Below are positions 7,452 to 15,710 of a DNA stretch of 32,005 bases, one piece after another. How positions within the stretch are numbered: position 1 is the stretch's first letter; every line of letters begins with the position of its first letter. A model generated the notes under the pieces. It did no database searches, was not told the origin of the DNA, and saw only the letters and a program-made list of their open reading frames with translations. Made by a program: the position numbers and the translations under genes. This DNA comes from an uncultured Variovorax sp. (lineage in GTDB: Bacteria > Pseudomonadota > Gammaproteobacteria > Burkholderiales > Burkholderiaceae_C), in contig CAJYQC010000501.1 of NCBI GenBank assembly GCA_913776885.1, positions 1 through 32,005 on the forward strand. The letters are read 5' to 3'.

Positions 7452-8399
7452 TCAATCCGTGATCACTTCGGCCGGCAGGATTTTCTTGGCGATCATGTCG
7501 GCGTCCCATTGGGGAACCTTGCTGAACGCGCCGGCGATGTGCTCGATGAACAGGCGCAGCTTGAAGTCGTTGCGCGACGTACCCGCATAGACCGCACTGA
7601 GCGAGAACGACGACAGCAGGTGCTCGGGCAGGACGACCTGGAGATCGCCCCGCAGGATGGCGTCGCCGGCCACCAGGGTCGGCAGGCAGACGATGCCTGC
7701 ATGCTCCAGAGCGTACTCGCGCAGCAGATGCACGCTGTTGGTGAGCAGCGCCGCGTTCATGTAGAGCGTGACTTGCTCGCCGTCGTGGTGAAAGGTCCAC
7801 CTGTCGCGCGTCGGGTATCCCGAATAGAGGCCGAGCGCGTGCTTGTGCAGGTCGCGCGGGCTTTCGGGCACGCCTGCCTTGCGCAGGTATGCCGGTGTCG
7901 CGCAGAACACGCGCCGCACGGGAAACAGCGGGCGCGACACCAGCTCGGTGGAGGCCGCAGGAAAAATCTGCAGGGCGCAATCGACACCGACCTTGACCGG
8001 ATCGACCACGGCATCGCTCACGATCAGTTCGAGCCGGATGTCCGGGTAGCGCACCTGGAACTCATGCAGCGGCGCGGCGAAGTGGCCGAGCACGAAGCCC
8101 GTCAGCGCATGGATGCGCAGTGCACCCGCAGGCCCCGCGTGGGCGCCGCGCATCTGGTCCAGGATGTCGTTGGCGCGGCCCACGAGGCCGGTGCAGTCCG
8201 CCAGGAAAGCCCGGCCGACCTCGCTGAGCCTGACCACGCGCGTGCTGCGGTGGAACAGCGGCGCGCCGACGTGGTCTTCCAGCTGCTTGATGCGGGCCGT
8301 GACCACCGATCTGGCCAGCCGGAGTTGCCGCGCCGCCTCGGCGAAGCTCTGGGTCTGGGCCACGCGCACGAAGATCTCGATGTTTTGAAGGCGGTCCAT
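7452..8399 (-). CDS. LysR-family transcriptional regulator of the hydroquinone operon
   Basis: This 315-residue LysR-type regulator has an N-terminal winged helix-turn-helix (about residues 1-60: FVRVAQTQSFAEAARQL, then VVTARIKQLEDHVGAPLFHR). A periplasmic-binding-like effector domain follows (about 90-300). The start at 8399 gives the standard MDRLQNIEIF opening and normal length. A long in-frame extension upstream is rejected because it has no LysR homology. It has the same orientation as the catabolic genes and directly precedes them, so it most likely activates them in response to hydroquinone or an intermediate. It belongs to the CrgA/DsdC-like Proteobacterial group by eye. The actual inducer is unknown. 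Confidence 0.93.
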   Translation of the reverse strand: MDRLQNIEIFVRVAQTQSFAEAARQLRLARSVVTARIKQLEDHVGAPLFHRSTRVVRLSEVGRAFLADCTGLVGRANDILDQMRGAHAGPAGALRIHALTGFVLGHFAAPLHEFQVRYPDIRLELIVSDAVVDPVKVGVDCALQIFPAASTELVSRPLFPVRRVFCATPAYLRKAGVPESPRDLHKHALGLYSGYPTRDRWTFHHDGEQVTLYMNAALLTNSVHLLREYALEHAGIVCLPTLVAGDAILRGDLQVVLPEHLLSSFSLSAVYAGTSRNDFKLRLFIEHIAGAFSKVPQWDADMIAKKILPAEVITD

Positions 8400-8572
8400 G
8401 ACGGCGCAATGTACTGTGGACAGGCGGACAGGTGGGCGGGCCGCAGATGCAAAGCAAGCACGTGCCGCCGGCATGGGCGCAGGGCTTTCTGCCTCCCGAC
8501 CGCACGGCTTGCTGTCGAGGGAGGCGAAACAGCAGGAGCTTCCGCTGGCCGGAGCAAAGCCGAGCGCGCTCC

Positions 8573-9502
8573 CTATGAACGATCGGCCCGCGACGCGATC
8601 CGCGGTCTCCGCCTTGCCGCCGGCTGCTGCGCGAGCAACCGCTCGAGCAGCTCCATGCGATGGCGATGCAAGGTGGTGATGGCGTAGAAGTTCTCCTGCA
8701 GCTTCGTCGAGCGTCCCACACTCACCAGCACGCCCGTGCGCAGTTCGTCCTGCACCACGACCTCGGGCAGCACGGTCAGCCAGCCGCTGTCGCGTGCCAC
8801 GAGGCGCAGCATCGCCATGTCGTCGACCTCGGCCCGCAGGCGCGGGGCCACACCCGCCGTCATGCACAGGGCATCGAACTGCCCGCGCAGCGCATGGCGC
8901 GGGCCGGGCACGGCCAGCTCCAGGCCGCCCAGGTCCTCGGGCATCCGCAGCGAGCGGCCGCGCCACACGGCCGCAGGGCCGACTAGCGAGATGTTCTGGC
9001 TGCCGAGGAAGCGGCAGTGCAGGGGCCGGTCGGGATGGGCCGGCACGGCCTCGTTGGCAAGCACCACGTCGAGCTGGTGCTGCAGCAGGCGGCGCAGCAG
9101 GTCGTCGAGCATCCCCGACTCCAGCGTCAGCGTCACACCCGGATCGGCGAGCAGCGGCCGGATCCAGTTCTCCTGGTAGTTGCGCGACAGCGTCGCCACG
9201 CTCCCCACGCGAAGGCGCGTCGAGCCTTCGCCGCTGCCCTTGAGCCGGCCCAGGAGCTCCTGTCCGAGCCCGAAGATGTTCTCGGCGTACGACAGCACCA
9301 TCTCGCCGCTCTGCGTGAGCACCAGCCGGCGGCCGGTGCGCTCAAACAGCGCGGCGCCCAGGTGGTCTTCCAGCTGCCGGATCTGGCTCGACAACGCCGA
9401 CTGCGAGACGTGCAGCTCGTTCGCGACCTGGGTGAGGTGCCCTGCCTTGGCCACGCGCCAGAAGTAGTGCAGGTGGTGGAAGTTCAGTCGCTCGACAAGC
9501 AT
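8573..9502 (-). CDS. LysR-family regulator divergent from dabBA
   Basis: This 309-residue LysR regulator has an N-terminal HTH (HHLHYFWRVAKAGHLTQVANELHVSQSALSSQ, about residues 9-40) of the NhaR-like type and a C-terminal effector-binding domain. The C-terminus is arginine-rich. It is transcribed away from dabB, with 97 bases between the two starts and a clear dyad in that gap. Divergent LysR genes often regulate their neighbour and their own promoter. I infer control of inorganic carbon accumulation, perhaps in response to CO2 limitation, but no effector can be read from the sequence. The ATG at 9502 is the only start that gives the complete HTH. Confidence 0.92.
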   Translation of the reverse strand: MLVERLNFHHLHYFWRVAKAGHLTQVANELHVSQSALSSQIRQLEDHLGAALFERTGRRLVLTQSGEMVLSYAENIFGLGQELLGRLKGSGEGSTRLRVGSVATLSRNYQENWIRPLLADPGVTLTLESGMLDDLLRRLLQHQLDVVLANEAVPAHPDRPLHCRFLGSQNISLVGPAAVWRGRSLRMPEDLGGLELAVPGPRHALRGQFDALCMTAGVAPRLRAEVDDMAMLRLVARDSGWLTVLPEVVVQDELRTGVLVSVGRSTKLQENFYAITTLHRHRMELLERLLAQQPAARRRPRIASRADRS

Positions 9503-9516
9503 CGTTCTATTTTAAA

Positions 9517-9537
9517 GATTGAATCGTTCCAATCAAT
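9517..9537. promoter_or_regulatory. Dyad operator and promoter region between lysR and dabB
   Basis: In the AT-rich 97-base divergent gap, two overlapping inverted repeats occur: GATTG-N8-CAATC (9517-9534) and ATTGA-N10-TCAAT (9518-9537). For dabB a weak promoter fits: TTGAAT (9519-9524), a 17-base spacer, then TTTACA (9542-9547). The operator would overlap its -35, as expected for LysR-type control. Confidence 0.5.
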
Positions 9538-9599
9538 GAATTTTACAGAACGAGTCGGCGCCCGCACCATGCACGGGTCTCCACAACGAAGTCCTTCCC

Positions 9600-11186
9600 A
9601 TGCCCCCTGAAAGCGTGTTGCTGGCCGTCGCCAGCCTGTTGCCTGCGGTATCGATGCTGGCGGCCGTGCCTGTGCGGCGCGATGCCGCCGCGCCGGCGGT
9701 CTGGCGACGCTTCAGGGTGAACGCCGGCATCGCCGTCGTCGCGGCCGCGCTCAGCCTCGGACTGCAGCTCGCCGGCCCGGCCCCCTCGCCCACGCTGCCG
9801 CTGCCAGGCCTCGCGCTCACGCTGACGGCCGCCTGGGTCGCGCTGCTCGTGCAGACGCTCGGCACGGTGATCGGTGTGTTCTCTGCGCGCTACCTGCACG
9901 GAGAAGTCGACCAGCCGCGCTGCGTCGCGGCGCTCGGCGGCGTGCTGGCCGCGGTGCACCTGCTGCTGCTGGCCGACCACTGGCTGGTGCTGATCGCCGC
10001 CTGGGCCGCCGTGGGCTGGGCCATGCAACAGCTGCTGTGCTTCTACCGCGACCGCCCCTTCGCGCTGCTGGCCGCCCACAAGAAGCGGGTGGCCGACCGG
10101 CTGGCGGACGTTCTGCTGGTCACGGCAGCCCTGCTGGCGTGGCACGCCGTCGGATCGGGCTCGCTCTCCGCGATGTGGCGCCATCTGGAAGCCGGCGCGC
10201 CTTCGCCGGCACTGCAGGCCAGCGCGGTCTGCATGGCGCTGGCCGTCGTGCTGCGCACGGCGCTGCTCCCGGTGCACGGCTGGCTGATCCAGGTGATGGA
10301 GGCGCCCACGCCGGTCTCGGCGCTCCTGCATGCAGGCGTGATCAACCTGGGCGGGTACGTGCTGATCCGCTTCGCGCCCCTGCTGGATGCCGTGCCGGCC
10401 GCGCAATGGCTGCTGGTGGCGTGTGGCTTGATCACCGCCATGCTCGCGGGCCTGGTCATGCTCACCCGCGTCAGCATCAAGGTGCAGCTGGCCTGGTCCA
10501 CCGTGGCGCAGATGGGGTTCATGGTGATGGAGTGCGCACTGGGCCTGTACACCCTCGCCCTCCTGCACCTGCTCGGCCACTCGCTGTACAAGGCGCATGC
10601 CTTCCTCGCCGCATCGGGTGCCGTCGAATCGGCCCGTCTGCGGACGATGCGCGGCGCCACGTCGCCATCGGCGGCGAGCCTCGTGCTCGCGCCCCTCGGG
10701 TCCGGGGCGCTGATCGCGGCCTTGCTGGGCCTGCAGTCGCTGTACGGCCATGCCGGTGCGTGGCCGTGGTGGTGGGGCTGCGTGCTGGCGCTGGCCTGGG
10801 CCCCCCTGCTGTGGCTGCCGGCGCAGCGGCATCCCGAGGGTCCGGGCGCCGTGCGCGGCCTGCTCGCCGGTGCCGCGATGGTGACAGGCCTGGCGCTGGC
10901 CGCGCTGTCCGGCCACGCCCTGCCCCTCGGCACCGCCGACGCGCCCCATGCGGCGGCCGGGCTGGTAGCGATGGTCGGCATGGCCGCGCTGTACCTGTGC
11001 CTGGCGCTGCTGAATGCCCGGCCGGGCTGGATGGCGACCTGGCGCCGCTGGAGCTATGCCGGCTTCTACATCGACGAATACGCCACCCGCGCCGCACTGC
11101 GCCTGAGTCCTTCCCGCTGGACGCCGGTCGCCCCCACCGAATGCCGAATGAAACCCCGCGAGGAACCGCCATGCAGACCCTGCTGA
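9600..11186 (+). CDS. dabB: DabB-like membrane proton-channel subunit of an inorganic carbon accumulation complex
   Basis: This 528-residue polytopic membrane protein belongs to the NuoL/MrpA-like proton-translocating family. The stretch around HGWLIQVMEAPTPVSALLHAGVINLGGYVL and the following WSTVAQMGFMVMECALGLY region is typical of complex I antiporter-like subunits. There are roughly a dozen hydrophobic helices. It lacks the length of true NuoL and is followed directly by dabA, which identifies it as DabB (formerly labelled NADH-quinone oxidoreductase subunit L). DabB is thought to couple cation influx to DabA-catalysed CO2 hydration at the cytoplasmic side. The ribosome site is weak. The stop overlaps the dabA start by 16 bases, so translation is coupled. 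Confidence 0.93.
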   Translation: MPPESVLLAVASLLPAVSMLAAVPVRRDAAAPAVWRRFRVNAGIAVVAAALSLGLQLAGPAPSPTLPLPGLALTLTAAWVALLVQTLGTVIGVFSARYLHGEVDQPRCVAALGGVLAAVHLLLLADHWLVLIAAWAAVGWAMQQLLCFYRDRPFALLAAHKKRVADRLADVLLVTAALLAWHAVGSGSLSAMWRHLEAGAPSPALQASAVCMALAVVLRTALLPVHGWLIQVMEAPTPVSALLHAGVINLGGYVLIRFAPLLDAVPAAQWLLVACGLITAMLAGLVMLTRVSIKVQLAWSTVAQMGFMVMECALGLYTLALLHLLGHSLYKAHAFLAASGAVESARLRTMRGATSPSAASLVLAPLGSGALIAALLGLQSLYGHAGAWPWWWGCVLALAWAPLLWLPAQRHPEGPGAVRGLLAGAAMVTGLALAALSGHALPLGTADAPHAAAGLVAMVGMAALYLCLALLNARPGWMATWRRWSYAGFYIDEYATRAALRLSPSRWTPVAPTECRMKPREEPPCRPC

Positions 11187-13747
11187 GACCACCTGCCGCC
11201 AGCCCGCCCCGGCCGCTGCCGCCCGCACCCACCGATGGGACCACCGACGGGCCCGCCGATGAGGCCGCCATCGACGCGCGCATCGAGGCCGCCTGCGCAC
11301 AGGCCTGCCGCGCCATCGCACCAGCCTGGCCGCTGGACCGTGCGATCGCCGTCAACCCGCACTGGGAGCGCATCGGGTTGCGCATGCGCACCGTCGCGGC
11401 GCGCATGGCAGTGCTCGGCGACATCCGCGTACTGCCGCCGCGTGCACTCCTGCAGCAGGCGTGGGCCGCGGGCCGCATCACCGCCGCAGACCTCGATGCC
11501 GCGCTGGCCCGGCACCCCGAGGCGAAGACGGCCCGCCTGGATGCCGTGCGTGCCGTCGCCGAGCTCCACGCACCGCTCGCCTTGCCACGGCTGCCGCTGC
11601 TGATCGACGTGCTCGACGACGATCCCCAGGGGCAGCGGCGGCTGTCGTGGCGCCAGGCCATCACGCACCAGGTCAGCCAGGTCTGCGCGGCGTACTTCGA
11701 CACCCATCTGGCCCACTGGCAGCCCGCCCGCGAGGGCGGCCTCTACGCCTTCTGGCGCGACACGCTGACGCATGACCACGGCATCGGCGCGCTGATGGGG
11801 CTGCCGGACATCGCGCGCGGCCTCGGCGCACTGCCCGCCACGCGCGAACAGGCCGAGCGGTGGGTGCTGCGCCGCCTGGGCCTGCCCGAGGAGGGCTGGG
11901 CCGACTACCTCGAAGCGGTGCTGCTCACCGTGAACGGCTGGGCCTCGTGGTGCGCTTACCTGGGCTGGGAGGCACGCCTGTCAGGCGGCAGCGATGCGCA
12001 CCTGCGCGACCTGCTCGCGATCCGGCTGGCCTGGGGCGCCATCCTGCTGGGATGCGGTGCCGGCCAGCGGGCGCAAAGTGCGTTCGCTGCGCTGCAGGCG
12101 CAGTGGCAACGCGCGTCCGAACTGCTCGCGCAGGCCGACGAGGCGCTGATCGTCGACGAGGTCTGGCAGCTCGCCTTCGAGATCGGCTACCAGCGTGCGC
12201 TGGCGCGCCGGCTGCAGACCGCGACGCCGCCCCCGGCCTTTCCGGAGGCAGCGACGCGCGTCGAGGTACAGGCGGCCTTCTGCATCGACGTGCGCAGCGA
12301 GCCGCTGCGCCGCGCCATTGAAGCCGCATGGCCTGCAGTGCAGACCCTCGGCTGTGCCGGCTTCTTCGGCATGCCGGTGGCCTACACGCCGCTGGCCACC
12401 GAAGCGCGGCGCCCGCAGCTGCCGGGCCTGCTGGCCCCGGCGCTCGAAGCGACGGACCGCGTGGCAGCCGCTGCGGCCGACTTCGGCTCGGCCGGCGACA
12501 CGCTGCAAGCCTTGGCCCGCCGCTCACGGCTGCACCGCCTCGCGCACGGCGAGCGCTGGGGCACGGGCACCGTCTGGCCGAACGCGGCCTACGTGTCGGT
12601 CGAGGCGATCGGCCTGGGCTACGTGGGCAAGCTGGCGAAGTGGCTGCGCCCTTCCGCCGCTGCACGCAGCCCACTGGAGCAAGCCGGCCTGGCACCGCGC
12701 TACCGGCCTGTGTGCAGGCCGGTGCTCTCAGGGCTGGATCTGGCCGGGAAGGTGGACCTCGGTGCCGGCGTGCTGCACGCGATGGGACTGGACCGCGGCA
12801 TCGCGCCGCTGGTGCTGCTCGTCGGGCACGGCAGCCAGAGCGCCAACAACGCGCAGGCCGCGGCGCTGGACTGTGGCGCGTGCTGCGGCCAGACCGGGGA
12901 GGTCAACGCGCGCGTGCTGGCACGCCTGCTCAATGAGCCCGAGGTGCAGGCAGGTCTGGGCGCCCGTGGCATCGCGCTACCCGAGGGCGTGGCGTTCGTG
13001 GCAGCGCTGCACAACACCACCACCGACGAGATCGAGGGTTTCGACCTCGACCTGCTGGAAGCCGCCGCACGCGCACGCTGGGCACGCCTGCAGCCGGTCT
13101 TCGCGCAAGCAGGCGACCAGGTGCGCCGCGAGCGGGCGCCGGCGCTCGGACTGGCCCCCCAGCTGCCGCGTGCCGCGCTGCTGCAGCAGCTGCGCCGCCG
13201 CGCCAACGACGGCGCGCAGACGCGTCCCGAATGGGGCCTGGCCGGCAACGCGGCCTTCCTCATCGCGCCGCGCGCCCGCAGCGTGGGCGCGGTGCTCGAC
13301 GGGCGCAGCTTCCTGCACGACTACGACGCGAGCCACGACCCCGACGGCAGCGTGCTGGAGATGCTGATGACCGCGCCGATGCTTGTGACGCACTGGATCA
13401 ACTGGCAGGACCACGCCTCCACCTGCGACCCGCGTCATCTGGGCAGCGGCAACAAGGTGCTGCACAACGTGGTCGGCGGCCGCATCGGCGTGTTCGAAGG
13501 CAACGGTGGCGACCTGCGCATCGGGCTGGCGAAGCAGTCGCTGCACGACGGCGACCGATGGCGCCACGAGCCGCTGCGCCTCACCGTGGTGATCGACGCG
13601 CCGGCCGAGGCCATCGACCGGGTGATCGCCAGGCATGCCGTGGTGCGCCAGCTGCTCGACAACGACTGGCTGCATCTGTGGCGATTTGCCCGAGGCGGCG
13701 GCTTCGAACGCCGTGCGCCGGGCCGTTGGGAACCGCTCGCGCTTTGA
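11171..13747 (+). CDS. dabA: DabA-like (DUF2309) zinc-dependent CO2 hydration subunit
   Basis: This 858-residue DUF2309 protein is the peripheral catalytic partner of DabB and resembles a beta-carbonic anhydrase active site. Zinc-site residues are visible: Cys371 and Asp373 in FCIDVRSEPLRR, with Arg375, then His553 in LVGHGSQSANN and Cys568 in ALDCGACCGQ. The spacings (2 residues between Cys and Asp, 15 between His and the second Cys) equal those I recall for Halothiobacillus DabA (Cys351, Asp353, His524, Cys539). The ATG at 11171 is chosen for its GAGGA site; an ATG ten codons upstream is possible. The long open frame further upstream is the dabB gene read in another frame. The protein is on the long side for the family, with a proline-rich N-terminus of about 30 residues. 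Confidence 0.95.
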   Translation: MQTLLRPPAASPPRPLPPAPTDGTTDGPADEAAIDARIEAACAQACRAIAPAWPLDRAIAVNPHWERIGLRMRTVAARMAVLGDIRVLPPRALLQQAWAAGRITAADLDAALARHPEAKTARLDAVRAVAELHAPLALPRLPLLIDVLDDDPQGQRRLSWRQAITHQVSQVCAAYFDTHLAHWQPAREGGLYAFWRDTLTHDHGIGALMGLPDIARGLGALPATREQAERWVLRRLGLPEEGWADYLEAVLLTVNGWASWCAYLGWEARLSGGSDAHLRDLLAIRLAWGAILLGCGAGQRAQSAFAALQAQWQRASELLAQADEALIVDEVWQLAFEIGYQRALARRLQTATPPPAFPEAATRVEVQAAFCIDVRSEPLRRAIEAAWPAVQTLGCAGFFGMPVAYTPLATEARRPQLPGLLAPALEATDRVAAAAADFGSAGDTLQALARRSRLHRLAHGERWGTGTVWPNAAYVSVEAIGLGYVGKLAKWLRPSAAARSPLEQAGLAPRYRPVCRPVLSGLDLAGKVDLGAGVLHAMGLDRGIAPLVLLVGHGSQSANNAQAAALDCGACCGQTGEVNARVLARLLNEPEVQAGLGARGIALPEGVAFVAALHNTTTDEIEGFDLDLLEAAARARWARLQPVFAQAGDQVRRERAPALGLAPQLPRAALLQQLRRRANDGAQTRPEWGLAGNAAFLIAPRARSVGAVLDGRSFLHDYDASHDPDGSVLEMLMTAPMLVTHWINWQDHASTCDPRHLGSGNKVLHNVVGGRIGVFEGNGGDLRIGLAKQSLHDGDRWRHEPLRLTVVIDAPAEAIDRVIARHAVVRQLLDNDWLHLWRFARGGGFERRAPGRWEPLAL

Positions 13748-13751
13748 ACAT

Positions 13752-13766
13752 GCGGCCCATGGCCGC
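13752..13766 (+). terminator. Candidate hairpin after dabA
   Basis: GCGGCC-CAT-GGCCGC begins five bases after the dabA stop, between convergent genes. The 6-base stem is all G/C with a 3-base loop. There is no U-run on either strand, so it may act only as an RNA-stabilising stem. Confidence 0.33.
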
Positions 13767-13836
13767 GGCAAGGATGGACATCGCGCTTGCGGGCAACTCG
13801 GAGAGTTCGACCTGGCGCGCCTACCTCGGCTTGAAA

Positions 13837-14406
13837 CTAAAGCGCGCACTCGAGCACGCTGATGTACAGGCCCTTCAGGTTGATGACCAGGCCATCGCCG
13901 TCCAGCCTTACCTCCTTCATGCCGACGGAATCCGATTCATTGCCGCCAATCGTGCGCAGATAGCGCCCATGGTTGTCCGTCCCCACCTCCATCACGATGG
14001 CTGAATGCGACACGTAACCTGAATGCTGCGAAGCGTAGGCAAAGTCGAAGCGATTTCCCGCACGGTTGTTCTGAAGGATGTCGCCCAGTTTCGGCGGGTA
14101 CGTCGATACGGGTCGCCCGCGAAATGCCGAGTTCGGCTGATCGGCATTCTTGATGGCTTCGTAGACGAAAGCGCTGTGACGCGCCGAGAACTTGAACTGC
14201 GCAGCCGTTGCACCGGCTTGCTTCACGCACCACGAGACGAACACCGCCGACCAGGGCGGCTCGACGCCCGCGAAGACATGACCTGTCTCCGTCCAGTACC
14301 TCTCGATTTGCTCCAGAAGCGGGGATTGGTTCTCGCGCTGGAAGCGGTAGGAGGCGTACTGCTCCTGTGCCACGGTGGCGAGCTTGCGTTGAAACGGCGT
14401 GGACAT
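13837..14406 (-). CDS. DUF2272 protein (CHAP/NlpC-P60-like fold)
   Basis: This 189-residue protein matches the DUF2272 family by eye. Features resemble a CHAP-type cysteine amidase: PWSAVFVSWCVKQAG with Cys60, PPKLGDIL (about 104-111), SHSAIVMEVG with His134, and TIGGNESDSVG with Asn156. These would make a Cys-His-Asn active site for peptidoglycan amide or related bonds. No signal peptide or membrane segment is present, so it is cytoplasmic or is released by another route. A strong AAGGAGA site precedes the ATG at 14406. It diverges from the metallophosphatase gene. Function in DUF2272 proteins is not established, and the active-site reading is inference from motif order. Confidence 0.75.
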   Translation of the reverse strand: MSTPFQRKLATVAQEQYASYRFQRENQSPLLEQIERYWTETGHVFAGVEPPWSAVFVSWCVKQAGATAAQFKFSARHSAFVYEAIKNADQPNSAFRGRPVSTYPPKLGDILQNNRAGNRFDFAYASQHSGYVSHSAIVMEVGTDNHGRYLRTIGGNESDSVGMKEVRLDGDGLVINLKGLYISVLECAL

Positions 14407-14627
14407 CGTGATCTCCTTTGCAATGTCTGTGCAGTTAAAGGGAATGAAGGCCTGACTGCCGAGGCGCAGACTAATGCTCGGGTGGATGCCGCGCGTCCTC
14501 TGTCCATAGGAGGTGGCATCACCCTGGATGCGCTACAGCTGCCGCAGGCATCACATGAAAGAGGGAGGCGTTGACGACGCACCGCGTCCTAGCATTCGCT
14601 CCAACGATCGAACGAGGTCAATGCGCC

Positions 14628-15602
14628 ATGCGAATCGCCTTCACTTCCTGCTTCAGCGCCCAAAGCTTCAAGCAGCAGCCTGTCTGGGATCAGATTGACG
14701 CGGCCAACCCCGAGCACCTTCTCCTGCTGGGAGATTCGGCTTACTACGATGCGGACGGATCGAGCACGAGCGCAGTCAAGGCCATGGACGCCGACCCCTT
14801 TGCGAGGCATGCCATGAGGCGCCTTCGAGACCAATTGAACCAGCCGCAGTTCGCCAAGCTGGTCCGTCGCAAGGACCTGCGCATCCACCCGATCTGGGAC
14901 GACCACGATTTCCTCTGGAATGGGGCCTGCGGCGTGGAAGTATTCGAGGCGAGATTGCACGCACACCTCATTCCCCCGACCCGCGCGGCGTTCCAGGCTT
15001 ATCGAGATGCGCTCGACGCTCATGACCCTGCAGCCTTTCCCGAGCCGTCGGACCCGTGGCGCTCGGATGTCAAGGAGCCGGGCTACCGGATGATCGACAT
15101 CGGAAGTGCGGCCAATCCGGTGCGGCTGCACCTCACCGACGGCAGGAGCTACAAGACCGCCGGCGGCAAGGATGCGGTTCTAGGCGCGGCGCAGATGGAC
15201 AAGTTGGCATCCGCCATTGCCACTTCCCCGGAAGACACGGTGCACCTCGTCGCCAGCGGATCCGTCTTCGAGGCAAACCATGGAGAGACATGGATGTCAT
15301 GCGAGGCAGAGCACGCCAGGATGCTCGCGCTGGCCCGAGACCGGCGCATCCTCATCCTGAGCGGCGATATCCACGAGAACCGTTTCGCCGTACCGCAGAC
15401 CGCAGGCAAATGGAGCTTGTTCGAGGCGACGTCTTCGGGCGCCGCCCTGCGCACGGGGGTCAATGTCGGAGCACTGCAATGCAACTGGGGGCTCCTGGAA
15501 CTCACGCCGCAGACCGTGGCGATCGAGCTCTCACAATTGCACATGCCGCCGCGCAAACGCCTGATCGATCGAAAGTCCTGGGAACTCATCCCCGGCCCTT
15601 GA
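14628..15602 (+). CDS. PhoD-like metallophosphatase family protein
   Basis: This 324-residue protein has metallophosphoesterase motifs in PhoD order: LLLGDSAYYD (residues 32-41), IWDDHDFLWN (89-98), ASGSVFEANHGETW (209-222) and LSGDIHENRF (244-253). PhoD enzymes are phosphodiesterase/phosphomonoesterase-type with calcium and iron. This one is short and has no signal peptide, so it probably acts in the cytoplasm, unlike exported PhoD. I chose the ATG at 14628 because GAGGT lies nine bases upstream and the protein then begins with the strand MRIAFTSC, typical for the family. An in-frame start 19 codons earlier has no support. The substrate is unknown. Confidence 0.82.
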   Translation: MRIAFTSCFSAQSFKQQPVWDQIDAANPEHLLLLGDSAYYDADGSSTSAVKAMDADPFARHAMRRLRDQLNQPQFAKLVRRKDLRIHPIWDDHDFLWNGACGVEVFEARLHAHLIPPTRAAFQAYRDALDAHDPAAFPEPSDPWRSDVKEPGYRMIDIGSAANPVRLHLTDGRSYKTAGGKDAVLGAAQMDKLASAIATSPEDTVHLVASGSVFEANHGETWMSCEAEHARMLALARDRRILILSGDIHENRFAVPQTAGKWSLFEATSSGAALRTGVNVGALQCNWGLLELTPQTVAIELSQLHMPPRKRLIDRKSWELIPGP

Positions 15603-15619
15603 GCGAGTTGGAGTTCGCG

Positions 15620-15641
15620 AAGGCCCTGGCCGAAGGGCCTT
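15620..15641. terminator. Hairpin between convergent genes
   Basis: AAGGCCCT and AGGGCCTT form a perfect 8-base stem with a 6-base loop (GGCCGA) in the gap between the metallophosphatase and hydrolase genes, which converge. Its position suits a bidirectional terminator, but no U-run follows on either strand. Confidence 0.45.
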
Positions 15642-15710
15642 GCGCTCCACAGCTGCCGGTGCGGTCGGCGGGACCATGGCGCGCCGGCACAGCGCTCGCT
15701 AGGCGACGCC

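Noticed and set aside
8400-8966. In-frame N-terminal extension of the hydroquinone-operon LysR gene
   Set aside because: LysR proteins begin at the HTH. The extension is the other LysR gene and spacer in another frame, with no domain.
10037-11170. In-frame 378-codon extension upstream of dabA
   Set aside because: It is the dabB gene read in another frame. The residues have no DUF2309 similarity, and the ATG at 11171 has a good ribosome site.
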